64,000 nucleotides of DNA from Paracoccaceae bacterium (GTDB lineage Bacteria > Pseudomonadota > Alphaproteobacteria > Rhodobacterales > Rhodobacteraceae), in contig JAHDIS010000005.1 in assembly GCA_020630695.1 (NCBI GenBank), positions 1 to 64,000 of the forward strand. Direction: 5' to 3'. Position numbers and translations under genes: made by a program. Positions 9,580 to 17,511 of this stretch are shown here, one piece after another. The notes under the pieces are model-generated. The model saw nothing but the letters and a program-made list of their open reading frames with translations. It searched no databases and was not told the origin of the DNA. The first letter of the stretch is position 1. Every line of letters starts with the position of its first letter.

Positions 9580-10641
9580 TCACGCCGCTGTGGCTGGCAT
9601 GACGGCAACAAGGGTGATGTCCTCGACCCGAACAGGCGTTGCTGGTTGCACAAAGTAGACCAGTGCTGCGCCATCAGCGCGCAAAACCTGATCGCCGTTC
9701 TCCAGCGTGTCTACGGTCAAATCGGGTTCGGACATTTCGGTGTCGGCATAGTATTCAACCACCATCCCGTCCGAGCCTGCTCCAAAGTCCTGAATGATCG
9801 GAGCAGCATCGCTTGAGATGTCCAGATCCGGCGACCAAGTGTTGACCACGAAGGTGTCATGGCCTGATCCGCCGATGGCAAGATCTGCATCATCGCCAAG
9901 GTATATGATGTCATCACCCTCGCCGCCATTGAGTGTATCCGCACCGTCAGCCCCAAGAGCGGGCGGGCTGTACGCTTCGAGAAAGCTTTGCGCTTCGGCT
10001 TCGGCCCAGCTTTGCAATTCGGCCTCGGTCATTGAACCCAGTGTTTCAGACTGGGCATAGGCGGCCTCAAGGGCTTCGTGAAACCCTTCCGGATTGATAT
10101 CGCTTTGACCCATCTCAGGATGAGAGGTGCCATGGCCCAACAGAATATCGTTCCCGGCACCACCCTGCAAAAGATCCGAGCCGCCACCACCGACCAGCAG
10201 ATCATTCCACGCTTCGCCCTGCAGCGTATCATCTCCGTCCCCGCCGGCCAAAGTGTCCATGCCGCCGCCACCGCGCAGCACATCGTTACCATCACCGCCG
10301 CCCAATGCGTCGTGCCAGCCGCCGCCCTCAAGCAGATCATTGCCGGAACCGCCCAGCAGCAAATCGCGCCCCTGTTCGCCAAAGAGTGAATCATCCCCGG
10401 CGCGGCCCTCGATGGTGTCCATCCCGCGTCCACCGGCCAGCCAATCGTCGTCCGATCTGCCAGCATAGTCATTTGCGCGGACACCGCCTTGGTGCGTGTT
10501 GCCGGGAACATCTTCGGGGGGTGTCAACGGTTCGGGTTCGACTTCATCCGTTTGCGTGTCGTCTGGTTCTTCCATCAGGGTTTGTACACCCACCAGTGCA
10601 ACCGATCCCATCAGGGACAAAAACAACAAAGAAGCGAGCAT
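9580..10641 (-). CDS. RTX-type calcium-binding repeat protein with N-terminal hydrophobic segment
   Basis: A 353-aa acidic protein. It starts with a hydrophobic stretch (MLASLLFLSLMGSVALVGVQ), then an acidic Pro/Glu/Thr region. From about residue 75 there are many GGxGxDxLxGG-type nonapeptides (for example GGSGNDLLEGG and GGDGDDTLQG), forming parallel beta-rolls that bind Ca2+. A second short block lies near GGEGDDIIYLGDD, and the C-terminus is hydrophobic. ATG 10641 has GGAGA upstream; the open frame to 10902 crosses a likely promoter. RTX proteins are usually type I secretion substrates, but the N-terminal segment is atypical for that. The function is unknown. Confidence 0.85.
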   Translation of the reverse strand: MLASLLFLSLMGSVALVGVQTLMEEPDDTQTDEVEPEPLTPPEDVPGNTHQGGVRANDYAGRSDDDWLAGGRGMDTIEGRAGDDSLFGEQGRDLLLGGSGNDLLEGGGWHDALGGGDGNDVLRGGGGMDTLAGGDGDDTLQGEAWNDLLVGGGGSDLLQGGAGNDILLGHGTSHPEMGQSDINPEGFHEALEAAYAQSETLGSMTEAELQSWAEAEAQSFLEAYSPPALGADGADTLNGGEGDDIIYLGDDADLAIGGSGHDTFVVNTWSPDLDISSDAAPIIQDFGAGSDGMVVEYYADTEMSEPDLTVDTLENGDQVLRADGAALVYFVQPATPVRVEDITLVAVMPATAA

Positions 10642-10802
10642 TTCGGCTCTCCCGATCAGAAAGTGGTTCTGTTCTGTCTGGGTTAAGCACCAAAAACGGC
10701 AACAATCGGACCCACATTGGGCGATTGTTCGTGTTTTAGGGGATGTGAAGTACCGTTTGGCACACGCCAAAGGATACCTAGGCTTTTCAGCAAGCGCCTT
10801 AT

Positions 10803-10827
10803 ATTGGTAACGTGACTTGACCACAAT
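10803..10827. promoter_or_regulatory. candidate operator for the adjacent FadR-type regulator
   Basis: An imperfect inverted repeat, ATTGGT then ACCACAAT about 11 bp apart, lies just before the start of the GntR/FadR-family gene. TGGT/ACCA half sites are typical for this subfamily (PdhR, FadR, LldR). Its position would suit autoregulation. The site is inferred only from symmetry and location. Confidence 0.35.
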
Positions 10828-10839
10828 TAAGAGCCACAT

Positions 10840-11607
10840 ATGCCGTTTCGTCCCGTCCAGTCCGAAAAACTTTCGTCGGCCGTCGTCCGCCAGATCGAGC
10901 AATTGATCTTGCGTGGTGTCTTGCGGCCTTCGGAACGGCTGCCCGCCGAACGAGAGCTATCAGAGCGGTTGGGTGTATCCAGACCCAGCCTGCGCGAAGC
11001 AGTTTCCGAGCTTGAAGCGCGTGGATTGCTCGAAGCACGCGCTGGGGCCGGAATTTTCGTCACTGACGTTCTGGGCAGCGCGTTTTCCGAAGCCCTGATC
11101 GGCCTGTTTTCAGGCCATGACGAAGCCGTTTTTGACTACCTGTCCTTCAGGCGCGACATGGAAGGCCTGGCCGCCTACCGCGCGGCCGAGCATGGAACAA
11201 AGTCAGACCTGCAGGTTATTGCGGAACTCTTCGCCAAGATGGAAGCAGCGCACGGCAAACGCAATCCTGCCGAGGAATCCCGGCTCGACGCTGATTTTCA
11301 TCTGGCGATCATCGAAGCCAGTCACAATGTGATCATGCTGCACATGATGCGTTCGATGTACCAGCTGTTGCGCGAAGGTGTGTTCTATAACCGCCAGATC
11401 ATGTTCAAACAGCGCACGACGCGGCAGGCCCTTCTGGATCAACACCGGGCGATCAACGATGCTCTGCAGGCCCGCGATGCGGCGGCAGCCCGTGCTGCGG
11501 TCGAGGCACATCTGACCTTTGTGGAAGATGCCCTCTTTGCGGATCGCAAAGCCGAAGCGCACGAAGATGTGGCCCGCCAAAGGCTGGAGCGCGAGCGCGC
11601 GCGCTAG
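10840..11607 (+). CDS. FadR/PdhR-subfamily GntR transcriptional regulator
   Basis: A 255-aa regulator. The N-terminal winged helix contains RQIEQLILRGVLRPSERLP and the recognition helix region LGVSRPSLREAVSELEARG. The C-terminal FCD ligand-binding domain holds the usual metal-ligand positions (for example DADFHLAIIEASHN). Such proteins sense carboxylates (pyruvate, lactate, glycolate) or acyl-CoA. No catabolic gene is adjacent, so the target is unknown. Overall similarity looks closest to PdhR/LldR. Confidence 0.9.
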   Translation: MPFRPVQSEKLSSAVVRQIEQLILRGVLRPSERLPAERELSERLGVSRPSLREAVSELEARGLLEARAGAGIFVTDVLGSAFSEALIGLFSGHDEAVFDYLSFRRDMEGLAAYRAAEHGTKSDLQVIAELFAKMEAAHGKRNPAEESRLDADFHLAIIEASHNVIMLHMMRSMYQLLREGVFYNRQIMFKQRTTRQALLDQHRAINDALQARDAAAARAAVEAHLTFVEDALFADRKAEAHEDVARQRLERERAR

Positions 11608-11703
11608 ATCAATCTACCCAACAAATTCGCACCGATTTGAACGCCTCTGGGCGGCTGTCTTTGGCGTTGGCGACGGCCTTTGGAGCGGTGGTTTCCAAAC
11701 GAC

Positions 11704-11730
11704 AAAAAACCCGGGCGCGAACGCCCGGGC
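11704..11730 (-). terminator. rho-independent terminator of glnK-amtB
   Basis: An 8-bp perfect GC stem, CCCGGGCG/CGCCCGGG (11710-11717 with 11722-11729), with a four-base loop. On the minus strand it is followed by TTTTTT (11704-11709). It lies 33 bp beyond the amtB stop in the direction of transcription. Confidence 0.92.
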
Positions 11731-11762
11731 CAAGTTTACAAAGACTGTCAGGAAGGAGGAGA

Positions 11763-13079
11763 TCAGCCTTTGGAGAATTCAGGGTATGCTTCCATGCCCA
11801 GTTCAGACATGTCGAGCCCGTTCAATTCAGCCTCTTCGTCGACGCGGATACCCACGGCGGCCTTGAGGATGAACCAGACAACCAGGCTGGCGACGAAGGT
11901 GAACACACCGTAGGCAACGATACCGGTGATCTGGGTCACGAGGCTTGCATCCGTGTTGTAGAAGATGACGGCGATTGTGCCCCAGATGCCTGCGAACAGG
12001 TGGACCGGGATGGCACCGACAACGTCGTCGATCTTGAACTTGTCCAGAAGCGGAACTGTGAAGACTACGATCACACCACCAACTGCACCGATCCAGAGCG
12101 CACCAAACAGTGTGGGTGCGAGAGGTTCAGCCGTGATCGATACCAGACCAGCCAGAGCGCCGTTCAGAACCATTGTCAGGTCGGGCTTCTTGTACATGAC
12201 TTGTGTCAGGATCAGAGCTGTCACAGCACCGGCAGCAGCTGCCATGTTGGTGTTGGCAAAGATGCGGGACACGTCCGACACGTCGCCGACTGTACCCATC
12301 GCCAGCTGCGAGCCGCCGTTGAAGCCGAACCAACCCAGCCACAGGATGAAGGTACCCAGTGTGGCAAGTGCAAGGTTGGAACCCGGCATCGGTGTAACCT
12401 TGCCGTCTTTGCCGTACTTGCCCAGACGTGGGCCAAGGACGATGGCACCAGCCAGAGCAGCCCAGCCACCTACAGAGTGAACAACGGTCGAGCCAGCGAA
12501 GTCAGAGAAGCCTGCTTCGGACAGCCAGCCGCCACCCCACTGCCACGAACCCGAGATTGGGTACATGAAGCCGGTCAGAACGACTACGAAGATCAGGAAT
12601 GGCCACAGCTTGATCCGCTCAGCCAGAGCGCCAGACACGATAGACGCGGTTGCCGCCACAAAGACCAACTGGAAGAAGAAGTCGGAACCAACCGAAGCGT
12701 AGTCCAGCGCTGCGTCTGCAGCTGCGACACCAACCGGATCCAGAACAGTCTGACCGCCGATGGCGAAGTAACCGTTGAAGTCGCCGGGATACATGGTGTT
12801 GAAACCGACGATCCAGTACATGATCGCCGCAATCGAGAACAATGCGATATTCTTGGTCATCTGCATGGTGACGTTCTTGGAACGCACCAGACCGCCTTCG
12901 AGCATGGCAAAACCAGCGGCCATGAAGAAGACAAGGAAGCCTGCCATGCAGAACAGCAGGGTTGTCATGATATATGGGCCGATTTCATCAAAGCTCGGCG
13001 CTGCTGCTTCCTGTGCCAGACCCATGCTGGGCAGAGCCAGCAGGAGTGAAGCCGAAGCGAGTGTTTTGGTCAGTTTCAT
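11763..13079 (-). CDS. amtB: ammonium transporter AmtB
   Basis: A 438-aa Amt/MEP/Rh-family ammonium channel. It has an N-terminal signal peptide (KLTKTLASASLLLALPSMGLA) and about 11 membrane helices. The family region around DFAGSTVVHSVGGWAALAGA carries a pore His, and a second His lies in PVHLFAGIWGTIAV. ATG 13079 has AAGGGGA upstream; the open frame to 13109 is unlikely. It is downstream of glnK in the classic two-gene nitrogen-limitation operon. GlnK blocks the channel when ammonium is plentiful. Confidence 0.96.
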   Translation of the reverse strand: MKLTKTLASASLLLALPSMGLAQEAAAPSFDEIGPYIMTTLLFCMAGFLVFFMAAGFAMLEGGLVRSKNVTMQMTKNIALFSIAAIMYWIVGFNTMYPGDFNGYFAIGGQTVLDPVGVAAADAALDYASVGSDFFFQLVFVAATASIVSGALAERIKLWPFLIFVVVLTGFMYPISGSWQWGGGWLSEAGFSDFAGSTVVHSVGGWAALAGAIVLGPRLGKYGKDGKVTPMPGSNLALATLGTFILWLGWFGFNGGSQLAMGTVGDVSDVSRIFANTNMAAAAGAVTALILTQVMYKKPDLTMVLNGALAGLVSITAEPLAPTLFGALWIGAVGGVIVVFTVPLLDKFKIDDVVGAIPVHLFAGIWGTIAVIFYNTDASLVTQITGIVAYGVFTFVASLVVWFILKAAVGIRVDEEAELNGLDMSELGMEAYPEFSKG

Positions 13080-13109
13080 CTGTTCGTTTCCCCTTGCGTT
13101 CACTAGCAC

Positions 13110-13448
13110 TCAGAGCGCGTCTGCGTCGGTTTCGCCGGTACGCACGCGTACGGCCTGACCCACGTCGAGCACAAAAATCTTGCCATCACCGATCTTGCCG
13201 GTCTGGGCGGTGCTCTTGATCGTTTCGACCACCTGGTCTGCCATCGAAGCGGCGACCACGATTTCAAGTTTGATCTTTGGTACGAAGTTCACCGCGTATT
13301 CCGCGCCGCGGTAAATTTCTGTATGTCCGGACTGAGAGCCGAAGCCCTTGATCTCAGTGACCATCATGCCGCGCACCCCGATTCCGGTCAGCGCTTCACG
13401 GACCTCTTCGAGTTTGAACGGTTTGATCGTTGCAATGATCAGTTTCAC
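13110..13448 (-). CDS. glnK: nitrogen regulatory PII protein GlnK
   Basis: A trimeric PII signal protein that reads 2-oxoglutarate and ATP/ADP and gates AmtB. The T-loop has the uridylylation Tyr in TEIYRGAEY. The C-terminal signature is TGKIGDGKIFV. I chose GTG 13448 (giving KLIIATIKPF, 112 aa, the usual PII length) with AGGG 6 nt upstream. An ATG two codons earlier (13454) abuts the same AGGG and is the alternative. It is co-transcribed with amtB, 30 bp downstream. Confidence 0.95.
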   Translation of the reverse strand: MKLIIATIKPFKLEEVREALTGIGVRGMMVTEIKGFGSQSGHTEIYRGAEYAVNFVPKIKLEIVVAASMADQVVETIKSTAQTGKIGDGKIFVLDVGQAVRVRTGETDADAL

Positions 13449-13571
13449 CTTCATCCCTTTCGTTTGCCAGGCTGGAGCCTGCGTTATGCATGTGCAGCAA
13501 AATGGTCTGAGGGCTTGGATTGGAAGGATTCGCTGTATGGATGGCTGGTGTTTTCCTGGATGGATGATTAA

Positions 13572-13609
13572 TTTTTGTGCGCTTTAATTTTTGTGCACAT
13601 TTTTTGTGC
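13572..13609. promoter_or_regulatory. NtrC-type binding site and TTTTTGTGC repeats upstream of glnK
   Basis: A dyad GCAC-N7-GTGC (13595-13609) matches the core of the enterobacterial NtrC consensus. It is one of three direct copies of TTTTTGTGC starting at 13572, 13588 and 13601. It lies about 150 bp upstream of glnK-amtB, an operon generally activated by NtrC. No clear sigma-54 -24/-12 element was seen, which agrees with Rhodobacter, where NtrC works with the housekeeping sigma factor. Confidence 0.6.
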
Positions 13610-13702
13610 TGAAATTTTACGCGAGGTGATGCGCTTCCTTGGTCAACAATCAGAGCGAAAGGCTGTATTGTACGCCAAAGACCATAATGGCGAGCAGCAT
13701 TC

Positions 13703-15862
13703 ATGAGCACTTCCGGACGCAAGCCGAAACGGCTGGTCGCCGATCGGCGCTATCCGAAGAAACCTGTGGCAAAGCCCAAACCCAAGTCGGCGCCCCGCCG
13801 GAAAAAGAAGGTCGCGCGCAAGCAACGTCGCGGGCTCCTTGGCTGGATTGCTGCATTTTTTGGCTGGATCTTCAGGCTGGTGTTCAAGCTGACGGTTTCA
13901 GCTGCAATCGTGGCCGCTTTGATTATCGGCGGCGCCGTCATCTACGTACAGTCCACTTTGCCCGAGTTTGAAACGCTGCTGGATGGCAGGGCACGAGGAT
14001 CTGTAACCTTGCTCGACCGCGACGGTGATGTCTTTGCAATGCGCGGCGATCAGTTCGGCGGCATCGTAACTGCCGACAGTGTCAGCCCACACCTCAAGAA
14101 CGCGGTGATCGCCAGCGAAGACAAACGTTTTTACAGACACTTCGGTGTCAGCCCACGCGGGATCGCCAGCGCGATACGTATCAACATGCGTGAAGGTCGC
14201 GGACCGCTTCAGGGTCACGGCGGCTCAACCATCACGCAGCAGACCTCAAAACTGCTGTGCCTCGGGGTCGTTTATGATCCGGCAGAGTGGGAAGATGAAA
14301 AAGCCTATATACAAGGCTGCCGCCGCACATCTTTGTCGCGCAAGGCCAAGGAAGCCATTCATTCGATGGCGATGGAAGCGAAGTACGGCAAGGAACAGAT
14401 TCTATCGATCTATCTGAACCGTGCTTACATGGGCGGTGGCGCTTACGGCGCCGAGGCCGCTGCACGCCGATATTTTTCCAAGTCAGCCGCGACCCTGAAC
14501 CCGGCAGAGTCAGCGATGATCGCCGGGCTTTTGACCGCGCCGACCCGATTGGCGCCAACATCGAACCTCCAGCGCAGTCAGGATCGTGCCGCGACCGTTC
14601 TGCGTCTGATGAATGAACAGGGTTATCTGTCCGATGACGAGACCAAGTTCTATCAGGACAATCCGGCAATCCTGTCCAACGAGGCCGAGACGCAGACCGG
14701 CGGCTATTTCGCCGACTGGGTCATGCAATCGGGGCCCGACTTCTTTACGCAGGACACCACAGAAGACGTGGTGATCCGCACGACGCTGGATCAACGGATT
14801 CAAGCCGCGACAGAGGCTGCCGTTCGCAAGGTCTTTGAGGAAAAGGTCCGAGAAGGTTCCAAGGCGCAGGTTGGCGTTGTTGTCATGTCCGCTGACGGCG
14901 CCGTGCGCGGCATGGTCGGCGGCCGGCGTACGAATGTATCGGGCGTTTTCAACCGCGCCACACAAGCTGTCCGGCAAACCGGCTCTGCCTTCAAACCTTT
15001 CGTCTACGCGACCGCGCTCGAACTGGGGTACTCCCCATTGGACGTTGTCATAGACGAGCCGTTCTGCATGAACATTCCCGGCTCCGGCAAATGGTGCCCC
15101 GAGAACTACACCAATCGCTTCGAAGGCCGGGTCACTCTGACCGAAGCGCTTAAGCATTCCTTGAATGTACCCGCCGTCAAAGTGTCCGAGTCGGTGGGAC
15201 GCGATCTGGTTCTGCGGGTCGCCCGCGATTTCGGCATTGTGCGCGAATTGCAGGACACCCCTGCCCTTGCTCTCGGTGCATCCGAAGCAACCTTGCTCGA
15301 AATGACCGGAGCCTACGCCGGCATCCTAAATGGTGGCTCATCCGTGACGCCTTATGGCTTGATCGAACTGCGTTTGAGGGGCGAACAGGATCCGCTTATG
15401 GGATCAGGCGGCGGGATTGGCGAACGCGTTATCCAGCAAGGGGCTGCACAGCAACTGATCTGGATGATGGAACAGGTTGTCAGTGACGGAACGGGCCGCC
15501 GCGCTGCGCTGCCCGGTCGCCCAGCGGCGGGCAAGACCGGCACCAGCCAAGAGGCCCGGGATGCATGGTTTATCGGATTTACCGCCGACTACGTCACCGG
15601 TGTCTGGATGGGGTACGACGACAACACGCCGTTACAAGGCGTAACGGGGGGCGGTCTTCCTGCCGATATCTGGCAAGAAGTGATGCTCCGGGTGCACGAC
15701 GGCCTGCCGGAAAGGCCATTGCCCCTGCTTGAGCCTCAAAAGCCCGCTCCGGTCCCGCAGCCTGCTCCGGCGCCAAAGCAGCAACAGGCACCCAAACGAG
15801 GCGGTGCAGTGGCCGAAACGGTCCTTCAGCAATTGCTGCGTGACATTCTGGGCGGGAATTAA
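13703..15862 (+). CDS. class A penicillin-binding protein (PBP1A-type transglycosylase/transpeptidase)
   Basis: A 719-aa bifunctional peptidoglycan synthase. It has a very basic cytoplasmic N-terminus (residues 1-45) and one membrane helix (about 50-85). The GT51 domain holds the catalytic Glu in ASEDKRFYRHFG and GGSTITQQTSK. The transpeptidase domain has Ser in TGSAFKPF, the SLN motif in KHSLNVPAV and the KTGTS motif. A Pro/Gln-rich C-terminal tail follows. It polymerises and cross-links glycan strands in the periplasm. It is monocistronic, divergent from glnK. Confidence 0.94.
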   Translation: MSTSGRKPKRLVADRRYPKKPVAKPKPKSAPRRKKKVARKQRRGLLGWIAAFFGWIFRLVFKLTVSAAIVAALIIGGAVIYVQSTLPEFETLLDGRARGSVTLLDRDGDVFAMRGDQFGGIVTADSVSPHLKNAVIASEDKRFYRHFGVSPRGIASAIRINMREGRGPLQGHGGSTITQQTSKLLCLGVVYDPAEWEDEKAYIQGCRRTSLSRKAKEAIHSMAMEAKYGKEQILSIYLNRAYMGGGAYGAEAAARRYFSKSAATLNPAESAMIAGLLTAPTRLAPTSNLQRSQDRAATVLRLMNEQGYLSDDETKFYQDNPAILSNEAETQTGGYFADWVMQSGPDFFTQDTTEDVVIRTTLDQRIQAATEAAVRKVFEEKVREGSKAQVGVVVMSADGAVRGMVGGRRTNVSGVFNRATQAVRQTGSAFKPFVYATALELGYSPLDVVIDEPFCMNIPGSGKWCPENYTNRFEGRVTLTEALKHSLNVPAVKVSESVGRDLVLRVARDFGIVRELQDTPALALGASEATLLEMTGAYAGILNGGSSVTPYGLIELRLRGEQDPLMGSGGGIGERVIQQGAAQQLIWMMEQVVSDGTGRRAALPGRPAAGKTGTSQEARDAWFIGFTADYVTGVWMGYDDNTPLQGVTGGGLPADIWQEVMLRVHDGLPERPLPLLEPQKPAPVPQPAPAPKQQQAPKRGGAVAETVLQQLLRDILGGN

Positions 15863-15869
15863 CGGAAAA

Positions 15870-15893
15870 CGGCCCGGACAAATAGCCGGGCCG
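15870..15893. terminator. hairpin terminator between the PBP gene and mlaC
   Basis: An inverted repeat, CGGCCCGG/CCGGGCCG with an eight-base loop, lies 8 bp past the PBP stop and about 40 bp past the convergent mlaC stop. On the minus strand it is followed by TTTTCC, so it may end the mlaA-mlaC transcript best and act in both directions. Confidence 0.65.
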
Positions 15894-15933
15894 CTTCATC
15901 TGAATCTTCATAGGTCGGTCGCGTTTACGGCCG

Positions 15934-16545
15934 CTAGCCTGCGCGTTTCAAATCCGCAATCATTGCGTCAATGTCGCCACGGCGCTTGTCCAGCATTGCA
16001 CCGACCTCAGTCCGTTCGGTCAGCAGCATGTTGATGCCTTCCATGTGCATGTTGAAGAATTTTCCGGACTTCTGGCCAACAAAGAACACAACCTCGAACG
16101 GCGCTTCGCCCCGCAACTTCATCGTGGTGGAAACCTGAAAAGCGTTCTTGACCAGCTTGGTATCATTCACCGTGATCTCACCGCCGATGAATTCCCGGAA
16201 CCGCCGCCCGTACTTCCGCGATATGTAACCCGAGAATGCTGCGGTAAATGCCTTCTTTTGGCTACTGGATGCCCGACGACCGTCAACACCCATCGCCGTC
16301 GCAGCAATCGTACGCAAATCAGCGTAGCGTTTGAAAATACCCTCGAACTCGCGGATGATTGCGCTTTCGGACTTGCCCGATGCAATGACCCGATTGATAT
16401 CGGCGACCAGATTGTCGACCAGTTTTTCAGCCTGCGCAGCGCTGGCTGCATCCGCCGCCTGAGGCGCAAAGGCAAGCCCGCCCACAAACATGGCCAGACC
16501 GCCGAGTGTGAATCCGCGTCGCGTGTTTACAAAACGTTGAGGCAT
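15934..16545 (-). CDS. mlaC: MlaC-like phospholipid-binding periplasmic protein
   Basis: A 203-aa Ttg2/MlaC-family protein that carries phospholipids across the periplasm to maintain outer-membrane lipid asymmetry. The signal sequence runs to AADAAS (about residue 35) and contains RRGFTLGG. Family core motifs are FEGIFKRYADLRTIA and AFTAAFSGYISRKYGRRF. The start overlaps the mlaA stop as TGATG, implying translational coupling. The MlaFED ABC complex is not in this window. Confidence 0.9.
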   Translation of the reverse strand: MPQRFVNTRRGFTLGGLAMFVGGLAFAPQAADAASAAQAEKLVDNLVADINRVIASGKSESAIIREFEGIFKRYADLRTIAATAMGVDGRRASSSQKKAFTAAFSGYISRKYGRRFREFIGGEITVNDTKLVKNAFQVSTTMKLRGEAPFEVVFFVGQKSGKFFNMHMEGINMLLTERTEVGAMLDKRRGDIDAMIADLKRAG

Positions 16546-17297
16546 CAGAAACCCTCCGTATCAATCTCTTCGGGGTCAATGTAGTCCCCCGCGGCGCCTT
16601 CGGTGCCATCCAGTTCGAAACGGCGGTTTTGCAGATAGATCAACCGCAGTTGCGCGTAACTGTCGGCACTATCATACAGAAGGGAATCCACGGTATCGGA
16701 AAACTCGCCTCGTTCACCAACCTTGGCGACAATCCGCGCAGCGGTCGCGGTTCGGCGCGCGCCGACAGGCAGGACGTAGCTCAGAGGGTCTGTCACCAGA
16801 TCAACCACACGACCAGCGGTATCGCGTTCGGTCGATGGCCCTAGGAAAGGCAATTCTACGTAGGCGCCTTCGGGAACGCCCCAGACGTGCAGAGTTTCAC
16901 CAAAATCGCTTTCGTCCTTGGGCATGCCCATGTTTGACGCAACATCGGCGATCCCACCGAAACCAAGCGTCGCGTTCACGGCAAACCGCAGCGTGTTGCG
17001 CGTCGCGGGACCGGGGCGGCCCTGCAGGATCTGGTTCACGACTGTTTGAGGCAACGATGTCGTATCCGCAAAATTGCTGACGGACTTCCGCACACCTTCC
17101 GGAACTGTCCGGGTGTAGCCATTGCCCGAGCCGCGCAGAACCCGTTTGTCCAGCTTGCGATTGAATTCGTGTGTCTTGCGGTTTCCGGCTTCGTTCGGGT
17201 CCCAGATACCATCTGGTGACTCGCCGGGTCCTGGAACAGAACAGGCCGTCAATACGGCGCAGACAATAAGTGCAGGAATCGCACGCATGGCAGACAT
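16545..17297 (-). CDS. mlaA: MlaA/VacJ outer-membrane lipoprotein
   Basis: A 250-aa lipoprotein with lipobox VLTAC. It removes mislocalised phospholipids from the outer leaflet and passes them to MlaC. Family motifs include PNEAGNRKTHEFNRKLD, RPGPATRNTLRFAVNATLG, and FGETLHVWGVPEGAYVELP with PFLGPSTERD. ATG 17297 has AAGG upstream; a second ATG lies three codons later. The frame is open to 17525 but that part overlaps the divergent secretion operon. It forms an operon with mlaC. Confidence 0.92.
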   Translation of the reverse strand: MSAMRAIPALIVCAVLTACSVPGPGESPDGIWDPNEAGNRKTHEFNRKLDKRVLRGSGNGYTRTVPEGVRKSVSNFADTTSLPQTVVNQILQGRPGPATRNTLRFAVNATLGFGGIADVASNMGMPKDESDFGETLHVWGVPEGAYVELPFLGPSTERDTAGRVVDLVTDPLSYVLPVGARRTATAARIVAKVGERGEFSDTVDSLLYDSADSYAQLRLIYLQNRRFELDGTEGAAGDYIDPEEIDTEGF

Positions 17298-17372
17298 TGA
17301 TAACGGGCCTTCTTTCAATTCCCCCCGAAAGCCGTAAAGCTTCCGTAGACTGGTACTTAGGATCATTTTCAT

Positions 17373-17434
17373 CACCACCCAATGCAAGTGGTGGCTTTCA
17401 ATACTTTTGTGGCACAATGGCGACAGGATATAAC
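17373..17434. promoter_or_regulatory. candidate promoter and dyad upstream of the type I secretion operon
   Basis: The 214-bp gap between mlaA and the secretion ATPase contains an inverted repeat, CACCAC-N9-GTGGTG (17373-17393). It also has a possible promoter, TTGTGG-N16-TATAAC (17407-17434), pointing right. Both are called by eye; no regulator is assigned. Confidence 0.35.
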
Positions 17435-17511
17435 GACCACCGGCAGCCTGAACAGGGCCAACCGACCGATTGGCACCATTTCCGCCCTTCAGACGAGGCA
17501 GTGCGAGTAAG

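Noticed and set aside
10150-10470. Tandem DNA repeat, possibly CRISPR-like
   Set aside because: The periodicity is 27 bp with variable sequence and corresponds to RTX nonapeptides in the coding frame.
11637-13049. A 470-codon open frame antisense to amtB
   Set aside because: It starts in the terminator region and overlaps amtB entirely, with no family features.
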